From Pseudooceanicola nanhaiensis DSM 18065 (GTDB taxonomy: Bacteria; Pseudomonadota; Alphaproteobacteria; Rhodobacterales; Rhodobacteraceae), in assembly GCF_000688295.1 (NCBI RefSeq), contig NZ_JHZF01000018.1:62001-126000 (forward strand): a stretch of 64,000 nucleotides of DNA, given 5' to 3'. Positions 16,125-25,412 of the stretch are shown piece after piece. A model generated the notes under the pieces. The model saw only the letters and a list, made by a program, of their open reading frames with translations, did no database searches and had not been told where the DNA came from. Position 1 is the stretch's first letter. Every line of letters begins with the position of its first letter. A program made the position numbers and the translations under genes.

Positions 16125-16691
16125 TCACACAGCGCGGCGATTATGGTAAGCAGTATACAGAACTACAGCAATTGTCGCCTTCGTCAGATCCCCGAGAAGG
16201 AACGGGTAAAGACCGGCGTTCAGCAACTTTTCGCCATAGCCGACAAAGCCACCCAACCAGAGCAGCCCTGCGCAATACATGACTATCGAACCCAAAAAGA
16301 CCGCGACAGATGCTCTGAACGCAGGCCGAAGTCCTTGCAGTGCTTGAACAATCCACCCGGCGGCGGCCGCCGCAAGTGCGAAGCCTACCAAGTATCCGCC
16401 TGTGGGACCCGCAATATACGCCGGTCCGGCCAGAGCCGGAGGCGTGCCTGCGAAGACCGGCAGGCCAAGCAGACCTTCAAAAAGGTATGTCACAACAACA
16501 AGACTACTGCGCACCGGCCCCAGGAAAAGGCCCAGACCCAAGACAACCAGGGTTTGTGTAGACATGGGAACCGGGTAGAACGGCACCACGATTTTGGCGG
16601 ATAGTGTCAGAAGAATTGTGCCGACGAGAATTATCGAGATCTCTTGGGTAAGTTTTGCGAGTGTTTGGCTTTGAGTGGTTTCCAGATTCAT
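16125..16691 (-). CDS. bioY: BioY biotin transporter substrate-binding subunit
   Basis: This 188-residue integral membrane protein is of the BioY family, the S-component for biotin uptake. Typical features are several hydrophobic helices, the segment VPMSTQTLVVLGLGLFLGP, then PAYIAGPTGGYLVGF. It lies 48 bases downstream of an acyl-CoA dehydrogenase gene on the same strand, at the end of an operon that encodes a biotin-dependent carboxylase. I infer that biotin supply is linked to carboxylase expression. No ECF ATPase genes are in the window. Confidence 0.92.
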   Translation of the reverse strand: MNLETTQSQTLAKLTQEISIILVGTILLTLSAKIVVPFYPVPMSTQTLVVLGLGLFLGPVRSSLVVVTYLFEGLLGLPVFAGTPPALAGPAYIAGPTGGYLVGFALAAAAAGWIVQALQGLRPAFRASVAVFLGSIVMYCAGLLWLGGFVGYGEKLLNAGLYPFLLGDLTKATIAVVLYTAYHNRRAV

Positions 16692-16739
16692 CTTTTTCGT
16701 CCTTGTTTCTGTAGATTGTTAATTTTTTGGATAGTAAGC

Positions 16740-17906
16740 TCACATGCGCTTGGCGACTTCTTCCAACATGACTTCGCTCGCCCCGCCGCCGATGGCCTGC
16801 ACACGGGCATCGCGTGACATGCGTTCCACCGGTGTTTCGCGCATATAACCCATACCGCCGTGAAACTGGACGCAGTCATAAAGCACGCTGTTCACCAGTT
16901 CGCCGCAATAGGCTTTGACCATCGAGACCTCTTTCACGCAGTCACCGCCCGCGGCATCCAGACCGGCGGCGTGATAGACCAGCTGACGTCCTGCCGCGAT
17001 CCGCGTCTGACAGTCGGCCAGCCGTTGGCGCACGGCCTGCTTGTCCCACAGAACGCCGCCAAAGGCCCTGCGCTGCTTGACATAATCCACGGTCATGTCC
17101 AGCGCGGTTTGCGCTTCGGCACAGGCCATCGCACCCAGCACAATGCGTTCGTTCTGGAAGTTCTTCATTACCGAATAGAAACCGCGGTTGACCTCGCCCA
17201 AGACGTTTTCGGCCGGGATACGGACATCTTCGAAGATCAGTTCGGCAGTGTCCGAGCACAGCCAGCCGGTCTTGTTCAACGCCCGTCCGACCGAAAAGCC
17301 CGGCGTGCCTTTTTCGACCGCAAATATGGTGATCCCGCGCGACCCCTTGGCATCCGGATCGGTCTTGGCACCGACAAAGTAGAGATCGCCATGCACGCCG
17401 TTGGTGATGAACATCTTGGTGCCGTTCAGCACCCAATCCGACCCGTCCCGCACCGCGCGGGAGCGCATGCCCGCCACGTCCGAGCCCGCGCCCGGTTCGG
17501 TCACAGCAACGGCGGTGATCATTTCGCCCGAGACGATCGACGGCATCCAGCGCGCCTTCTGTTCGGGCGTGCCGGCGTTTTCCAGATGCGGCGAGGCCAT
17601 GTCGGTGTGGACCAGAACCGTGGCCGAGAACCCGCCGAAAGTGGATCGCCCGACCTCTTCGGCCAAAACCACGCTGGACATCACGTCCAGCCCCGCGCCG
17701 CCATACTGTTCGTCATAGCGCATCCCCAGCACGCCGAGATCACCCATCCGGCGCAGCACGTCGCGGGGTACCTTGCCCTCCTCCTCCCAAGGCTCGGCCT
17801 TGGCGGTCACCTCGGCTTCAATGAACCGGCGCAACTGGTTGCGGATCATCTCGAGGTCTTCGTTGAACGGGCCGGTGACCTGAGTAATGCTGTCTTGTCT
17901 GGTCAT
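16740..17906 (-). CDS. Acyl-CoA dehydrogenase
   Basis: This 388-residue FAD-dependent acyl-CoA dehydrogenase inserts a double bond alpha-beta to the thioester and passes electrons to ETF. Substrate/FAD signature: VTEPGAGSDVAGM (near residue 125). At the canonical catalytic site near the C-terminus the usual Glu is Gly (AIGGGASEV), while Glu is present in FQNERIVLGA, the alternative base position of isovaleryl- and long-chain enzymes. ATG at 17906 overlaps the stop of the carboxylase alpha gene (ATGA). Likely acts in the same liu-like pathway. Confidence 0.9.
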   Translation of the reverse strand: MTRQDSITQVTGPFNEDLEMIRNQLRRFIEAEVTAKAEPWEEEGKVPRDVLRRMGDLGVLGMRYDEQYGGAGLDVMSSVVLAEEVGRSTFGGFSATVLVHTDMASPHLENAGTPEQKARWMPSIVSGEMITAVAVTEPGAGSDVAGMRSRAVRDGSDWVLNGTKMFITNGVHGDLYFVGAKTDPDAKGSRGITIFAVEKGTPGFSVGRALNKTGWLCSDTAELIFEDVRIPAENVLGEVNRGFYSVMKNFQNERIVLGAMACAEAQTALDMTVDYVKQRRAFGGVLWDKQAVRQRLADCQTRIAAGRQLVYHAAGLDAAGGDCVKEVSMVKAYCGELVNSVLYDCVQFHGGMGYMRETPVERMSRDARVQAIGGGASEVMLEEVAKRM

Positions 17907-19906
17907 GTGTTTTCCTCTGGATCGAGTTTGATAAGTGGGGCGTGCCCGGCGACCGTATCGCCGGGTGCACAATAGATTTCAGTCACCACGCCCGCGACCG
18001 GCGCGGGCAGGCTTTGCAACAGCTTCATGGCCTCAAGCACCACCAGCGTGTCTCCGGCTTTGACGCGGTCGCCGAGTGCGACGCGCACCTCGGCCACGGC
18101 GCCGGGCATGGGTGCGGACAACAGGTCAGCGACGCCAGACCCGCCGGTGGCACGTTGCAGATGCTGGTCTTCCAGCGTACGCAGGTCTGTCGCGGTCATT
18201 CCAGCAGGGGTTTGCAGGTGCACTCGCCAGTGACTCGGCGCGCGCACGACGTAAGCGATGCGCGAAAACGGAACCCCGTCGATGCGTCCGCTCAGACGGC
18301 ATCCTGTTAAAGCGGCACTCTCGACCGTGATGGTCTGGCCGTCCGGTTGAATGGCAGTCAACCCCGACCCGGAGCCGTACATGCGGATCGGTTCGTCTTT
18401 GGTTGTGTCCCAATAGAAGGCCGCGCCGGACTGTCCCGCAGGGGCTGTGAGTCGCCATGACCCTAGGCTTTCCCAGGGCGACGCGCCCGCCGGCACGAGA
18501 CGCAGATGCAGCGCCATCGCGGCAAAGGCCATGTCCCGGGGATCAGCGGACGATTCAGTCCAGCCGCCTGGAAACATCTCCGGCAGGTACGAGGTATGGT
18601 GACGGAACGCCGCAAAATCCGGGTGTGCCAGTAACGCGCGTTGATAGGCCAGGTTCAGGCCGACGCCGCCGACGGCAAAAGCATCGATCGCGGTGATCGC
18701 CCGGCGGATCGCCCCGGTCCGATCCGGCGCGTGGACGATCAGCTTCGCAATCATGGAATCGTAGTGGTGGCCGACGACCGAACCGCACTCTACCCCAGTG
18801 TCCAGCCGCACATCCGCAGGCGGCGCCCAAAGGGTGATCTCGCCCGTTTCGGGGTGAAAATTCTCGGCCGGGTTTTCGGCGGCGATGCGGATTTCAATGG
18901 CGTGCCCGTCAAACTGCACATCGCCTTGCGTCAGCGCCAGCGGCTCGCCCCGCGCGATGCGCAACTGCCATTCGACCAGATCGATGCCGGTGATCGCCTC
19001 GGTCACGGGGTGTTCCACCTGCAACCGGGTATTCATTTCCAGAAAGTAGTATTCACCGCGCCCGGGGTCATAGAGGTATTCCACCGTCCCGGCGGAGCGA
19101 TAGCCGATCGCCTGCGCCAACCGCACCGCTGCCGCACGCATGCGGTCGCGCACAGCCTCGGGAAGATCGGCGGCGGGGGCTTCTTCGATCAGCTTTTGGT
19201 GGTTGCGTTGCAGCGAACAATCGCGGTCGCCCAGATGCAGCACGGTGCCGTGAGTGTCGCCCAGAACCTGCACTTCGACGTGGCGGGCACGGGGCGCATA
19301 GCGTTCGAGGAACACCGCCGGATCGCCGAAGGCGCTCTGCGCTTCGGCCCGGGCAGATGCAATCGCTTCGGGTGCGTCGCCCAGATCGGAGACAAGCCGC
19401 ATCCCGCGTCCGCCGCCGCCGGCGCTGGCCTTGACCAGAAAGGGGGTGCCAAGCGCCTCGGCCTCTTGTAGCAGGCGCGCGTCGGACTGATCCTCGCCGC
19501 GATAGCCGGGCAGGACGGGCACGCCTGCGGCTTCGGCGGCAGCCTTGGCCTCGATCTTGGAGCCCATCCGCGCGATAGCGTCGGGTTCCGGCCCGATGAA
19601 CACAAGGCCCGCCGCCTCGACCGCCGCCGCGAAACCGGCATTCTCAGACAGAAAACCATATCCCGGGTGCACCGCACCCGCGCCCGTCGCCCGCGCGGCC
19701 TCAAGGATGGCCTCGACGTTCAAATAACTGTCTGACGGGGCGGCCCCACCGATGCAGACGGCATGATCGGCCTCGGCCACGAAGGGCGCGTCGCGGTCCG
19801 CGTCCGAAAACACCGCTACGCTTTCCAGCCCCAGTTTGCGGCACCCGCGCTGGATGCGCCGGGCAATCTCGCCCCGGTTGGCGATCAGAACGCGGGTGAA
19901 GCTCAT
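17903..19906 (-). CDS. Acyl-CoA carboxylase alpha subunit (biotin carboxylase plus BCCP), LiuD-like
   Basis: This 667-residue subunit carries the biotin carboxylase domain (residues 1-445: VLIANRGEIARRI, HPGYGFLSENA, Gly-rich ATP-grasp loop) and a C-terminal biotinyl domain (VLEAMKLLQS, modified Lys). It carboxylates biotin with ATP and bicarbonate; the beta subunit at 20707-22305 transfers CO2 to the acyl-CoA. Neighbours (LiuC-type hydratase, beta subunit, dehydrogenase) point to 3-methylcrotonyl-CoA carboxylase. ATG at 19906 overlaps the upstream stop (ATGA). Confidence 0.9.
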   Translation of the reverse strand: MSFTRVLIANRGEIARRIQRGCRKLGLESVAVFSDADRDAPFVAEADHAVCIGGAAPSDSYLNVEAILEAARATGAGAVHPGYGFLSENAGFAAAVEAAGLVFIGPEPDAIARMGSKIEAKAAAEAAGVPVLPGYRGEDQSDARLLQEAEALGTPFLVKASAGGGGRGMRLVSDLGDAPEAIASARAEAQSAFGDPAVFLERYAPRARHVEVQVLGDTHGTVLHLGDRDCSLQRNHQKLIEEAPAADLPEAVRDRMRAAAVRLAQAIGYRSAGTVEYLYDPGRGEYYFLEMNTRLQVEHPVTEAITGIDLVEWQLRIARGEPLALTQGDVQFDGHAIEIRIAAENPAENFHPETGEITLWAPPADVRLDTGVECGSVVGHHYDSMIAKLIVHAPDRTGAIRRAITAIDAFAVGGVGLNLAYQRALLAHPDFAAFRHHTSYLPEMFPGGWTESSADPRDMAFAAMALHLRLVPAGASPWESLGSWRLTAPAGQSGAAFYWDTTKDEPIRMYGSGSGLTAIQPDGQTITVESAALTGCRLSGRIDGVPFSRIAYVVRAPSHWRVHLQTPAGMTATDLRTLEDQHLQRATGGSGVADLLSAPMPGAVAEVRVALGDRVKAGDTLVVLEAMKLLQSLPAPVAGVVTEIYCAPGDTVAGHAPLIKLDPEENT

Positions 19907-20697
19907 TTCACCCGCCATGACGGAACGCCCTTGTTGATGAAGCTGTTGATGCCTTCGATACCTTCCTCCGTCTCCCACGCATCGGCCAGCCGGTCGGCGG
20001 TGTAGATCATGTTGGTCTCCAGATCGTGGGACGCGACATAGGCGATCAGCGCCTTGGTATCGGCCACGGCACCCGGCGCGGCCTGAAGGTGATCATGCAC
20101 CACCCGGTTCACCGTGGCGTCCAAGTCGCCCGGCGCGACAACCTCGGTCAACAGACCGATCCGCTCGGCGCGGGCCGTGTCGAACAACGCCCCCGACAGC
20201 ATGGTTTCACGCGAATGCACCTTGCCGATGCGGGCCACCACATAAGGCGATATATTCGCGGGCAGAAGGCCCAGTTTGACCTCGGTCAGACCGAAGCGCG
20301 CGCCTTCGGCGCCGATGGTGTAGTCGCAGACGGAGATCATGCCGACACCGCCACCGTAGGCCGGGCCGTTGATCCGCCCGATCAAGGGCTTGGGCAGCGT
20401 GTCAAGGCGGCGCAACAGCCGCGCCAGCGTGGCGCTTTGTGCGACCCTTTCACTACGGGTTTTCTCGACATTAGAGGCGAACCAGTTGAAATCGCCGCCC
20501 GCGCAGAAGCTCTTGCCCGCGCCGGTCAGGACCACAATACGCACATCGTCATCTGCAGCCAGCTTTTCGGCGGCATCGTATAGCTCTGCGATCAATTCGC
20601 CATTCAGCGCATTGTGTTTGTCGGGGCGGTTGAGCGTCAGCGTGGCGACGCCACGCGCATCGGTTTCGATAAGGATCGTGTTGTAGGTATTGGTCAA
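19903..20697 (-). CDS. Enoyl-CoA hydratase, methylglutaconyl-CoA hydratase (LiuC) type
   Basis: This 264-residue crotonase-family protein has an oxyanion hole CAGGDFNW and GPAYGGGVGM, and catalytic Glu in GLTEVKLGLLPA. The first of the two Glu residues of classical hydratases is replaced (GGGVG), as in LiuC-type 3-methylglutaconyl-CoA hydratases. It lies between the alpha and beta carboxylase subunit genes, as in leucine degradation operons, where it would hydrate the carboxylated product to HMG-CoA. Confidence 0.87.
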   Translation of the reverse strand: MTNTYNTILIETDARGVATLTLNRPDKHNALNGELIAELYDAAEKLAADDDVRIVVLTGAGKSFCAGGDFNWFASNVEKTRSERVAQSATLARLLRRLDTLPKPLIGRINGPAYGGGVGMISVCDYTIGAEGARFGLTEVKLGLLPANISPYVVARIGKVHSRETMLSGALFDTARAERIGLLTEVVAPGDLDATVNRVVHDHLQAAPGAVADTKALIAYVASHDLETNMIYTADRLADAWETEEGIEGINSFINKGVPSWRVK

Positions 20698-20706
20698 CTT
20701 GAAGCC

Positions 20707-22305
20707 TCACATTCTGAATACAGGCGTATGGCGACCGGCTTCGGGCACCGATGTCACGATGGCCAGACACAGGCCAAGGATATCGCGGGTTTGCGCGGGT
20801 TCGATCAGCCCGTCATCCCAAAGCCGCGAGGTGGCATAATAGGGATCGGACTGTTCACCGTACTGGGCCCGAACCTGCTCCTCGATTAGCTTCATGTCGG
20901 CCTCCATCTTGCCCGGGTCGCCCCCTTTCTGGCGGCGCAGTTCCAGCATCACATTTGTGGCGATGTCGGCAGACATGGTGGCCAGTTCCGCCGTGGGCCA
21001 GGCGAAGAGAAAATTCGGGGCGAAACCACGTCCGCACATGCCGTAGTTGCCTGCCCCGTATGAGCCGCCTAAGAGGACCGACAGGCGCGGCACCTTGGCA
21101 ACCGACATGGCATAGACCAGCTTGGCGCTGTCTTTGGCAATGCCGCCGCGCTCGGCTTCGGTGCCGACCATGAAGCCCGAGATGTTGTGGAGGAACAAAA
21201 GCGGGATGTTGCGTTGATCGCACATCGACACGAATTGCGCGCCCTTGAGCGAACTGTCGGACACAAGCGCCCCATTATTTGCGAGAATGCCCACTCGATA
21301 GCCGTGAATCCGCGCGGTGCCGCAGACCAGCGTCTCACCCCATCCGGGCTTGAATTCGCGGAATTCGCCGGCGTCGATCATGCGCAGCAGAACCTCGCGC
21401 ATGTCATAGGGCTGTTTGCGATCGGCGCTGATGACGCCAAGCAGTTCCTCTGGGTTGCGCGCCGGCGGCGCGCAGGTTGCATCGGGACCCATCGGGCGCG
21501 ACAGGCCCAGTTCGGATACGATGTCGCGCATCAGAGCAAGCGCATGATACTCGTCCTCGGCCAGATGGTCAGACACACCGGAGAAGCGCGAATGCATCTC
21601 GGCCCCCCCCAATGTTTCTCCATCAACCTCTTCGTTGATCGCCACCTTGACGATCGAGGGGCCGCCCAGATGGATGCGTGCGTTGCCGCGTACCATGATG
21701 ACTTCGTCCGACAGGGCCGGGATATAGGCCCCACCGGCCGTGCAGCCTCCAAAGACCGCCGAGATCTGCGGCAGGCCGCTCGCGGACATGTTGGTTTGAC
21801 GATAAAAGGAATTGCCGAAATGGCGGGCATCGGGGAAAACCCGGTCCTGCTCTGGCAGATAGGCACCGCCGCAATCCACCAGATAGAGGCAGGGCAGCCG
21901 GTTCTCGGCTGCGATTTCCTGGGCGCGGATGTGTTTCTGCACGGTTTCGTGATAGAAAGACCCACCCTTCACTGTCGCATCGTTGGCGATCACAACGCAG
22001 GGCAGCCCGTGGACGATCCCGATACCGGTCACGATCCCCGCACCGGGCACCTCGCCCCCGTATTGACCGTAGGCGGCAAGCGACGACAGCTCAAGAAACG
22101 CAGTGCCCGGATCCACCAGCAGGTCGATCCGTTCGCGGACCAACAGCTTGCCGCGCTTGCGATGCCGCGCGACCATATCGGGGCGGCCGCCAGCCGTTGC
22201 TTCGGCGATCCGCGCACGCAGCGTTTCGACGCGCTCGCTTTGTGCGGCGTGGTTGCGGGTGTAGGTCTCTGATGCGGTCAGCACCGCTGTTTCAAGACGT
22301 GCCAT
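20707..22305 (-). CDS. Acyl-CoA carboxylase beta subunit (carboxyltransferase), LiuB-like
   Basis: This 532-residue carboxyltransferase has the two crotonase-like halves of the family (GGCTAGGAYIPALSDE in the N half; NISGFMVG and GGSYGAGNYGMCGR in the C half). It transfers carboxyl from biotin to a branched enoyl-CoA, pairing with the alpha subunit at 17903-19906. ATG at 22305 is 4 bases after the tetR stop, so the operon reads tetR, beta, hydratase, alpha, dehydrogenase, bioY. The methylcrotonyl-CoA substrate is inferred from neighbours. Confidence 0.9.
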   Translation of the reverse strand: MARLETAVLTASETYTRNHAAQSERVETLRARIAEATAGGRPDMVARHRKRGKLLVRERIDLLVDPGTAFLELSSLAAYGQYGGEVPGAGIVTGIGIVHGLPCVVIANDATVKGGSFYHETVQKHIRAQEIAAENRLPCLYLVDCGGAYLPEQDRVFPDARHFGNSFYRQTNMSASGLPQISAVFGGCTAGGAYIPALSDEVIMVRGNARIHLGGPSIVKVAINEEVDGETLGGAEMHSRFSGVSDHLAEDEYHALALMRDIVSELGLSRPMGPDATCAPPARNPEELLGVISADRKQPYDMREVLLRMIDAGEFREFKPGWGETLVCGTARIHGYRVGILANNGALVSDSSLKGAQFVSMCDQRNIPLLFLHNISGFMVGTEAERGGIAKDSAKLVYAMSVAKVPRLSVLLGGSYGAGNYGMCGRGFAPNFLFAWPTAELATMSADIATNVMLELRRQKGGDPGKMEADMKLIEEQVRAQYGEQSDPYYATSRLWDDGLIEPAQTRDILGLCLAIVTSVPEAGRHTPVFRM

Positions 22306-22309
22306 GAAG

Positions 22310-22939
22310 TCAGGTATCCTGTCTTTGGAGTATCCCGTTGAGGAACACATCGGCATAGGTGCGTGACAACGCATCGGCGCTACCGCGGTCCGGGTCGAAC
22401 CAATCGAGCGTGGCGTTCAATGTACCGATCAGCATCAGGCGCAGGCGACGGATATCGACGTCTTGCTTCAGCGTGCCATCTTTCTTAAGCTGGGACAGAA
22501 GACTGTCCCACTCTGCCTCATAGGCCCTGCGCGTGGGCAAGTTGGCATCCCGGACGGATTGCGGCACCTGCCCGAAAATACGCACATTCGCCGATGTATA
22601 ATCGCTCACATCAATAAGCGCGCGCAGATGCGCCCGGATCGCGGCGCGCAGTACCGTTTCGCCGTCGGCATCGGCCCGCAGGTCGGTGACGGCGTCTCTC
22701 ATGTTCTCGTGAACGACTCGAATCCCTGCATCAAGAACGGCCGCGACGATCTCGTCCTTGGAACCGAAATGATAATATATGCTACCCGCCTTGATCCCGG
22801 CGGCCTCGGCAATTTTTCGGAGCGAAACGGACCCGTAGCCTTGTTCGCGGAAAAGCCGCGCGGCAATGTCCAGCACCCCATCCCGTCCAACCGCGCTGCG
22901 CGATGTCTCGTTGACTTTGATTGCCGTGTTTTGTGCCAT
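22310..22939 (-). CDS. TetR-family repressor, first gene of the liu-like operon
   Basis: This is a 209-residue TetR regulator. The N-terminal helix-turn-helix (VSLRKIAEAAGIKAGSIYYHF) ends in a recognition helix almost identical to both halves of the tandem TetR at 37438-38802. The ligand domain also shares YTSANVR and DWFDPD with them. It probably represses its own operon through the palindrome at 22967-22980 and senses an acyl-CoA; both points are inferred. Confidence 0.9.
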   Translation of the reverse strand: MAQNTAIKVNETSRSAVGRDGVLDIAARLFREQGYGSVSLRKIAEAAGIKAGSIYYHFGSKDEIVAAVLDAGIRVVHENMRDAVTDLRADADGETVLRAAIRAHLRALIDVSDYTSANVRIFGQVPQSVRDANLPTRRAYEAEWDSLLSQLKKDGTLKQDVDIRRLRLMLIGTLNATLDWFDPDRGSADALSRTYADVFLNGILQRQDT

Positions 22940-22966
22940 ATACTTTCGTATCGCCCCAACACCTAA

Positions 22967-22980
22967 CTAACGCCTGTTAG
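22967..22980. promoter_or_regulatory. Operator-like palindrome CTAAC-GCCT-GTTAG upstream of tetR operon
   Basis: Perfect 5-bp arms with a 4-base spacer, 28 bases upstream of the tetR start at 22939. The left arm is partly duplicated (CTAACTAAC). It matches six other copies in the window (see 25215, 25297, 32415, 38849, 50417, 63384). Confidence 0.7.
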
Positions 22981-23083
22981 GGTAATAACGCAAATGAGTA
23001 AATCGTCGTGATCGTGCCAGACTAGAGTTTGCGGAAAATTCCGCATTGGCGACCGCCAAGAGGCCGCCCAGACATTAATGTGC

Positions 23084-23114
23084 TTGCCCGGACCCCGTCA
23101 TCGGGTCCGGGCAA
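23084..23114 (-). terminator. Strong hairpin after the thiolase-SDR unit
   Basis: The arms are a perfect 12-bp inverted repeat (TTGCCCGGACCC and its complement) with a 7-base loop, starting 6 bases past the SDR stop. There is no T-run, so it may be a Rho-assisted terminator or mRNA-stabilising hairpin rather than a classical intrinsic one. Confidence 0.6.
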
Positions 23115-23119
23115 ATGCC

Positions 23120-23950
23120 TTAGATCACGAAACCGCCACCGCAGATGACGTGCTGGCCTGAAATGAAGTTCGATTCGGGTGCACAGAACAGATAGACGGC
23201 ACCGGCTGCCTCTTCCGGCGTGCCGACCCGGCCCAGCGGGATCATGCGCTCCATCTGGGTCAGAAGGTCGGGATTCACGCCGACCTTGATCTCTTTTTCC
23301 TCGACCTGGATCGTGCTGTCTCCGTCGGCGCTGCCCTCGGTCAGGCGGGTGCGGATCGGGCCGAAAGCCACGGCATTGACGTTGACCTTGTAGCGGCCCC
23401 ATTCCTTGGCCATCGTCCGGGTGACACCCAGAATGCCGGCCTTGGCGGCGGAATAGTTGATCTGGCCAGCATTGCCGCCGGTCCCTGCGATGGACGAGAT
23501 GTTGACCACCTTGCGGAACACTTCCTGTCCGGCAGCGGCCTCTTCCTTGGCCTTGGCGCTGATCACCGGCTGCGCGGCGCGCAGGATCTTGAAAGGTGCC
23601 GTCAGGTGAACGTCGATGATCGCCTGCCATTGTTCGTCGGTCATTTTCTGAACGACGCTGTCCCAAGTATAGCCCGCATTGTTCACGATGATGTCCAGCC
23701 CGCCAAAGCTGTCCATGCCGGTCTTGATGAACCGTTCGGCAAAACCGTCCTCGGTGACGCTGCCGGCACAGACCACGGCCTCGGCTCCCGTTGCGCGCAC
23801 CGCCTCGGCGGTTTCATTGGCCGGATCCGCATCCAGATCGTTGATCACCAGCCGGGCCCCTTCCGAGGCCAGTTTGAGAGCGATTTCGTGGCCAATGCCC
23901 CGGCCCGAGCCCGAGACCAGCGCCACGCGCCCGTCGAGTTTTCCAGTCAT
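23120..23950 (-). CDS. Short-chain dehydrogenase/reductase
   Basis: This 276-residue NAD(P)-dependent SDR has the cofactor motif GSGRGIG near residue 14, NNAG near 90, and catalytic Tyr and Lys in INYSAAKAG. Ends with the usual ISGQHVICGGGF. It is most like 3-oxoacyl/3-hydroxyacyl dehydrogenases. It follows the thiolase gene by 24 bases, so the two probably act as consecutive beta-oxidation steps. Substrate unknown. Confidence 0.85.
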   Translation of the reverse strand: MTGKLDGRVALVSGSGRGIGHEIALKLASEGARLVINDLDADPANETAEAVRATGAEAVVCAGSVTEDGFAERFIKTGMDSFGGLDIIVNNAGYTWDSVVQKMTDEQWQAIIDVHLTAPFKILRAAQPVISAKAKEEAAAGQEVFRKVVNISSIAGTGGNAGQINYSAAKAGILGVTRTMAKEWGRYKVNVNAVAFGPIRTRLTEGSADGDSTIQVEEKEIKVGVNPDLLTQMERMIPLGRVGTPEEAAGAVYLFCAPESNFISGQHVICGGGFVI

Positions 23951-23974
23951 ATTGATTCCTCCCGAAAGGCGCTA

Positions 23975-25159
23975 TCAGGCTTTTTCATAAAGCGTGGTGA
24001 CGCAGGCCCCGCCGAGGCCCAGATTGTGCTGAAGCGCCAGACGTGCGCCATCAACCTGGCGCGCATCTGCCTGGCCGCGAAGCTGCTGAACGAGCTCGGT
24101 ACATTGCGCTAGGCCGGTCGCCCCAAGCGGATGGCCTTTGGACAAAAGACCGCCCGACGGGTTGGTCACGTATTTTCCGCCGTAGGTGTTGTCGCCATCA
24201 TCAACGAATTTCGCCGCTTCGCCGCGACCGCAAAGACCAAGCGCTTCATAGGTGATCAGCTCGTTGTGGGCGAAACAGTCGTGCAGTTCGACCACATCCA
24301 CGTCCTCGGGCCCGATGCCCGCCGCCTCGTAGACCTGATCGGCGGCGCGCTTGGCCATCGAAAAGCCGACCACTTCGCGCATGTCATGGGCTTCGAAAGT
24401 TTCCGGGCCGTCCGTCGTCATGGCCTGCGCCGAGATCCGAACCGAACTGTCCAGTCCGTGCTTGTCGGCGAATTCCTTGGAACAAATGATCGCGGCGGCC
24501 GCGCCACAGGTTGGCGGACAGGCCATGAGCTTGGTCATGATGCCGGGCCAGACGACCTGGGCGGCCATGACGTCTTCCGCCGTCACCTCCTGCCGGAACA
24601 GGGCAACCGGATTCTTCGCAGCATGTCGGCTGGCCTTGGCGCGGATTTTTGCGAAGGTTTCCAGGGGGGTGCCGAACTCGTCCATATGCGCCTTGCCCGC
24701 ACCGCCGAAGTACCGCAGCGCCAGCGGGATCTCGGCACTGCCAACCAGTTCGTCGGTTTCTCTGTCGAATGCCGCAAACGGGCTGACCCGGTCATGGAAC
24801 ATCGCACCGATTGCGCCGGGCTGCATCTGTTCGAACCCAAGTGCCAGAGCACATTCGACCGCGCCGCTTTCAACTGCCTGCCTGGCCAGGAACAGGGCGG
24901 ACGATCCGGTCGAGCAGTTGTTGTTCACATTCAGAACCGGGATGCCTGTCATTCCGACATGGTACAGGGCGCGCTGACCGCAGGTGCTGTCGCCATAGAC
25001 ATAGCCAACATAGGCCTGTTGGACTTTATCATAGTCCAACCCCGCGTCTGCCAGAGCGGACCGGGTCGCAGCGGTCGCCATCACATCGTAGCTTTCGGAT
25101 TTTCCCGGCTTCTGGAACGGGACCATCCCAACGCCTGCAACATAGGCTTTGTCTGTCAT
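23975..25159 (-). CDS. SCP-x/lipid-transfer-type thiolase
   Basis: This 394-residue thiolase-fold protein is of the SCP-x/acetyl-CoA acetyltransferase group used on branched or cyclic acyl-CoAs. The active-site Cys is in NNNCSTGSSAL (near residue 88), with HDCFAHNEL and GHPLGATG carrying the other active-site residues. No separate SCP2 domain is present. ATG at 25159 (MTDKAY) is preferred over one 15 bases upstream. An operator-like palindrome lies 56 bases upstream. Confidence 0.87.
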   Translation of the reverse strand: MTDKAYVAGVGMVPFQKPGKSESYDVMATAATRSALADAGLDYDKVQQAYVGYVYGDSTCGQRALYHVGMTGIPVLNVNNNCSTGSSALFLARQAVESGAVECALALGFEQMQPGAIGAMFHDRVSPFAAFDRETDELVGSAEIPLALRYFGGAGKAHMDEFGTPLETFAKIRAKASRHAAKNPVALFRQEVTAEDVMAAQVVWPGIMTKLMACPPTCGAAAAIICSKEFADKHGLDSSVRISAQAMTTDGPETFEAHDMREVVGFSMAKRAADQVYEAAGIGPEDVDVVELHDCFAHNELITYEALGLCGRGEAAKFVDDGDNTYGGKYVTNPSGGLLSKGHPLGATGLAQCTELVQQLRGQADARQVDGARLALQHNLGLGGACVTTLYEKA

Positions 25160-25214
25160 TTCTCTCTCTCCCAAATTCGGTCAGGCCACCCTAATCGGTC
25201 CGACAGCCTATTTT

Positions 25215-25228
25215 CTACCATTTGTTAG
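25215..25228. promoter_or_regulatory. Operator-like palindrome CTACC-ATTT-GTTAG
   Basis: One mismatch from the shared consensus. It lies 56 bases upstream of the thiolase start and in the divergent region shared with the paaY-like gene. Flanked on the + strand by TTTT and ATTTTT, like the copy at 50417. Confidence 0.6.
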
Positions 25229-25296
25229 ATTTTTAATCCTAACCTTGGGAAGTGTCAATATCGCCAAGCTGTGACGTAGAGAGCTTGCGCTATTTT

Positions 25297-25310
25297 CTAA
25301 CTTGTGTTTG
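25297..25310. promoter_or_regulatory. Operator-like half-degenerate site CTAAC-TTGT-GTTTG
   Basis: Second copy in the thiolase/paaY intergenic region. The right arm is GTTTG. The surrounding bases (TTTTCTAAC, then TGTGTTTGATTT) are almost identical to the copy at 32415-32428, which argues against chance. Confidence 0.5.
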
Positions 25311-25412
25311 ATTTCGGGCCACACGCCCTGATCGGCGACACAATTGAGGGATTCTGGTCCCGGCGCAACCGCCGACAAGCGTTTAGCACTCAGCTTACGA
25401 AAGGTGATCGGA

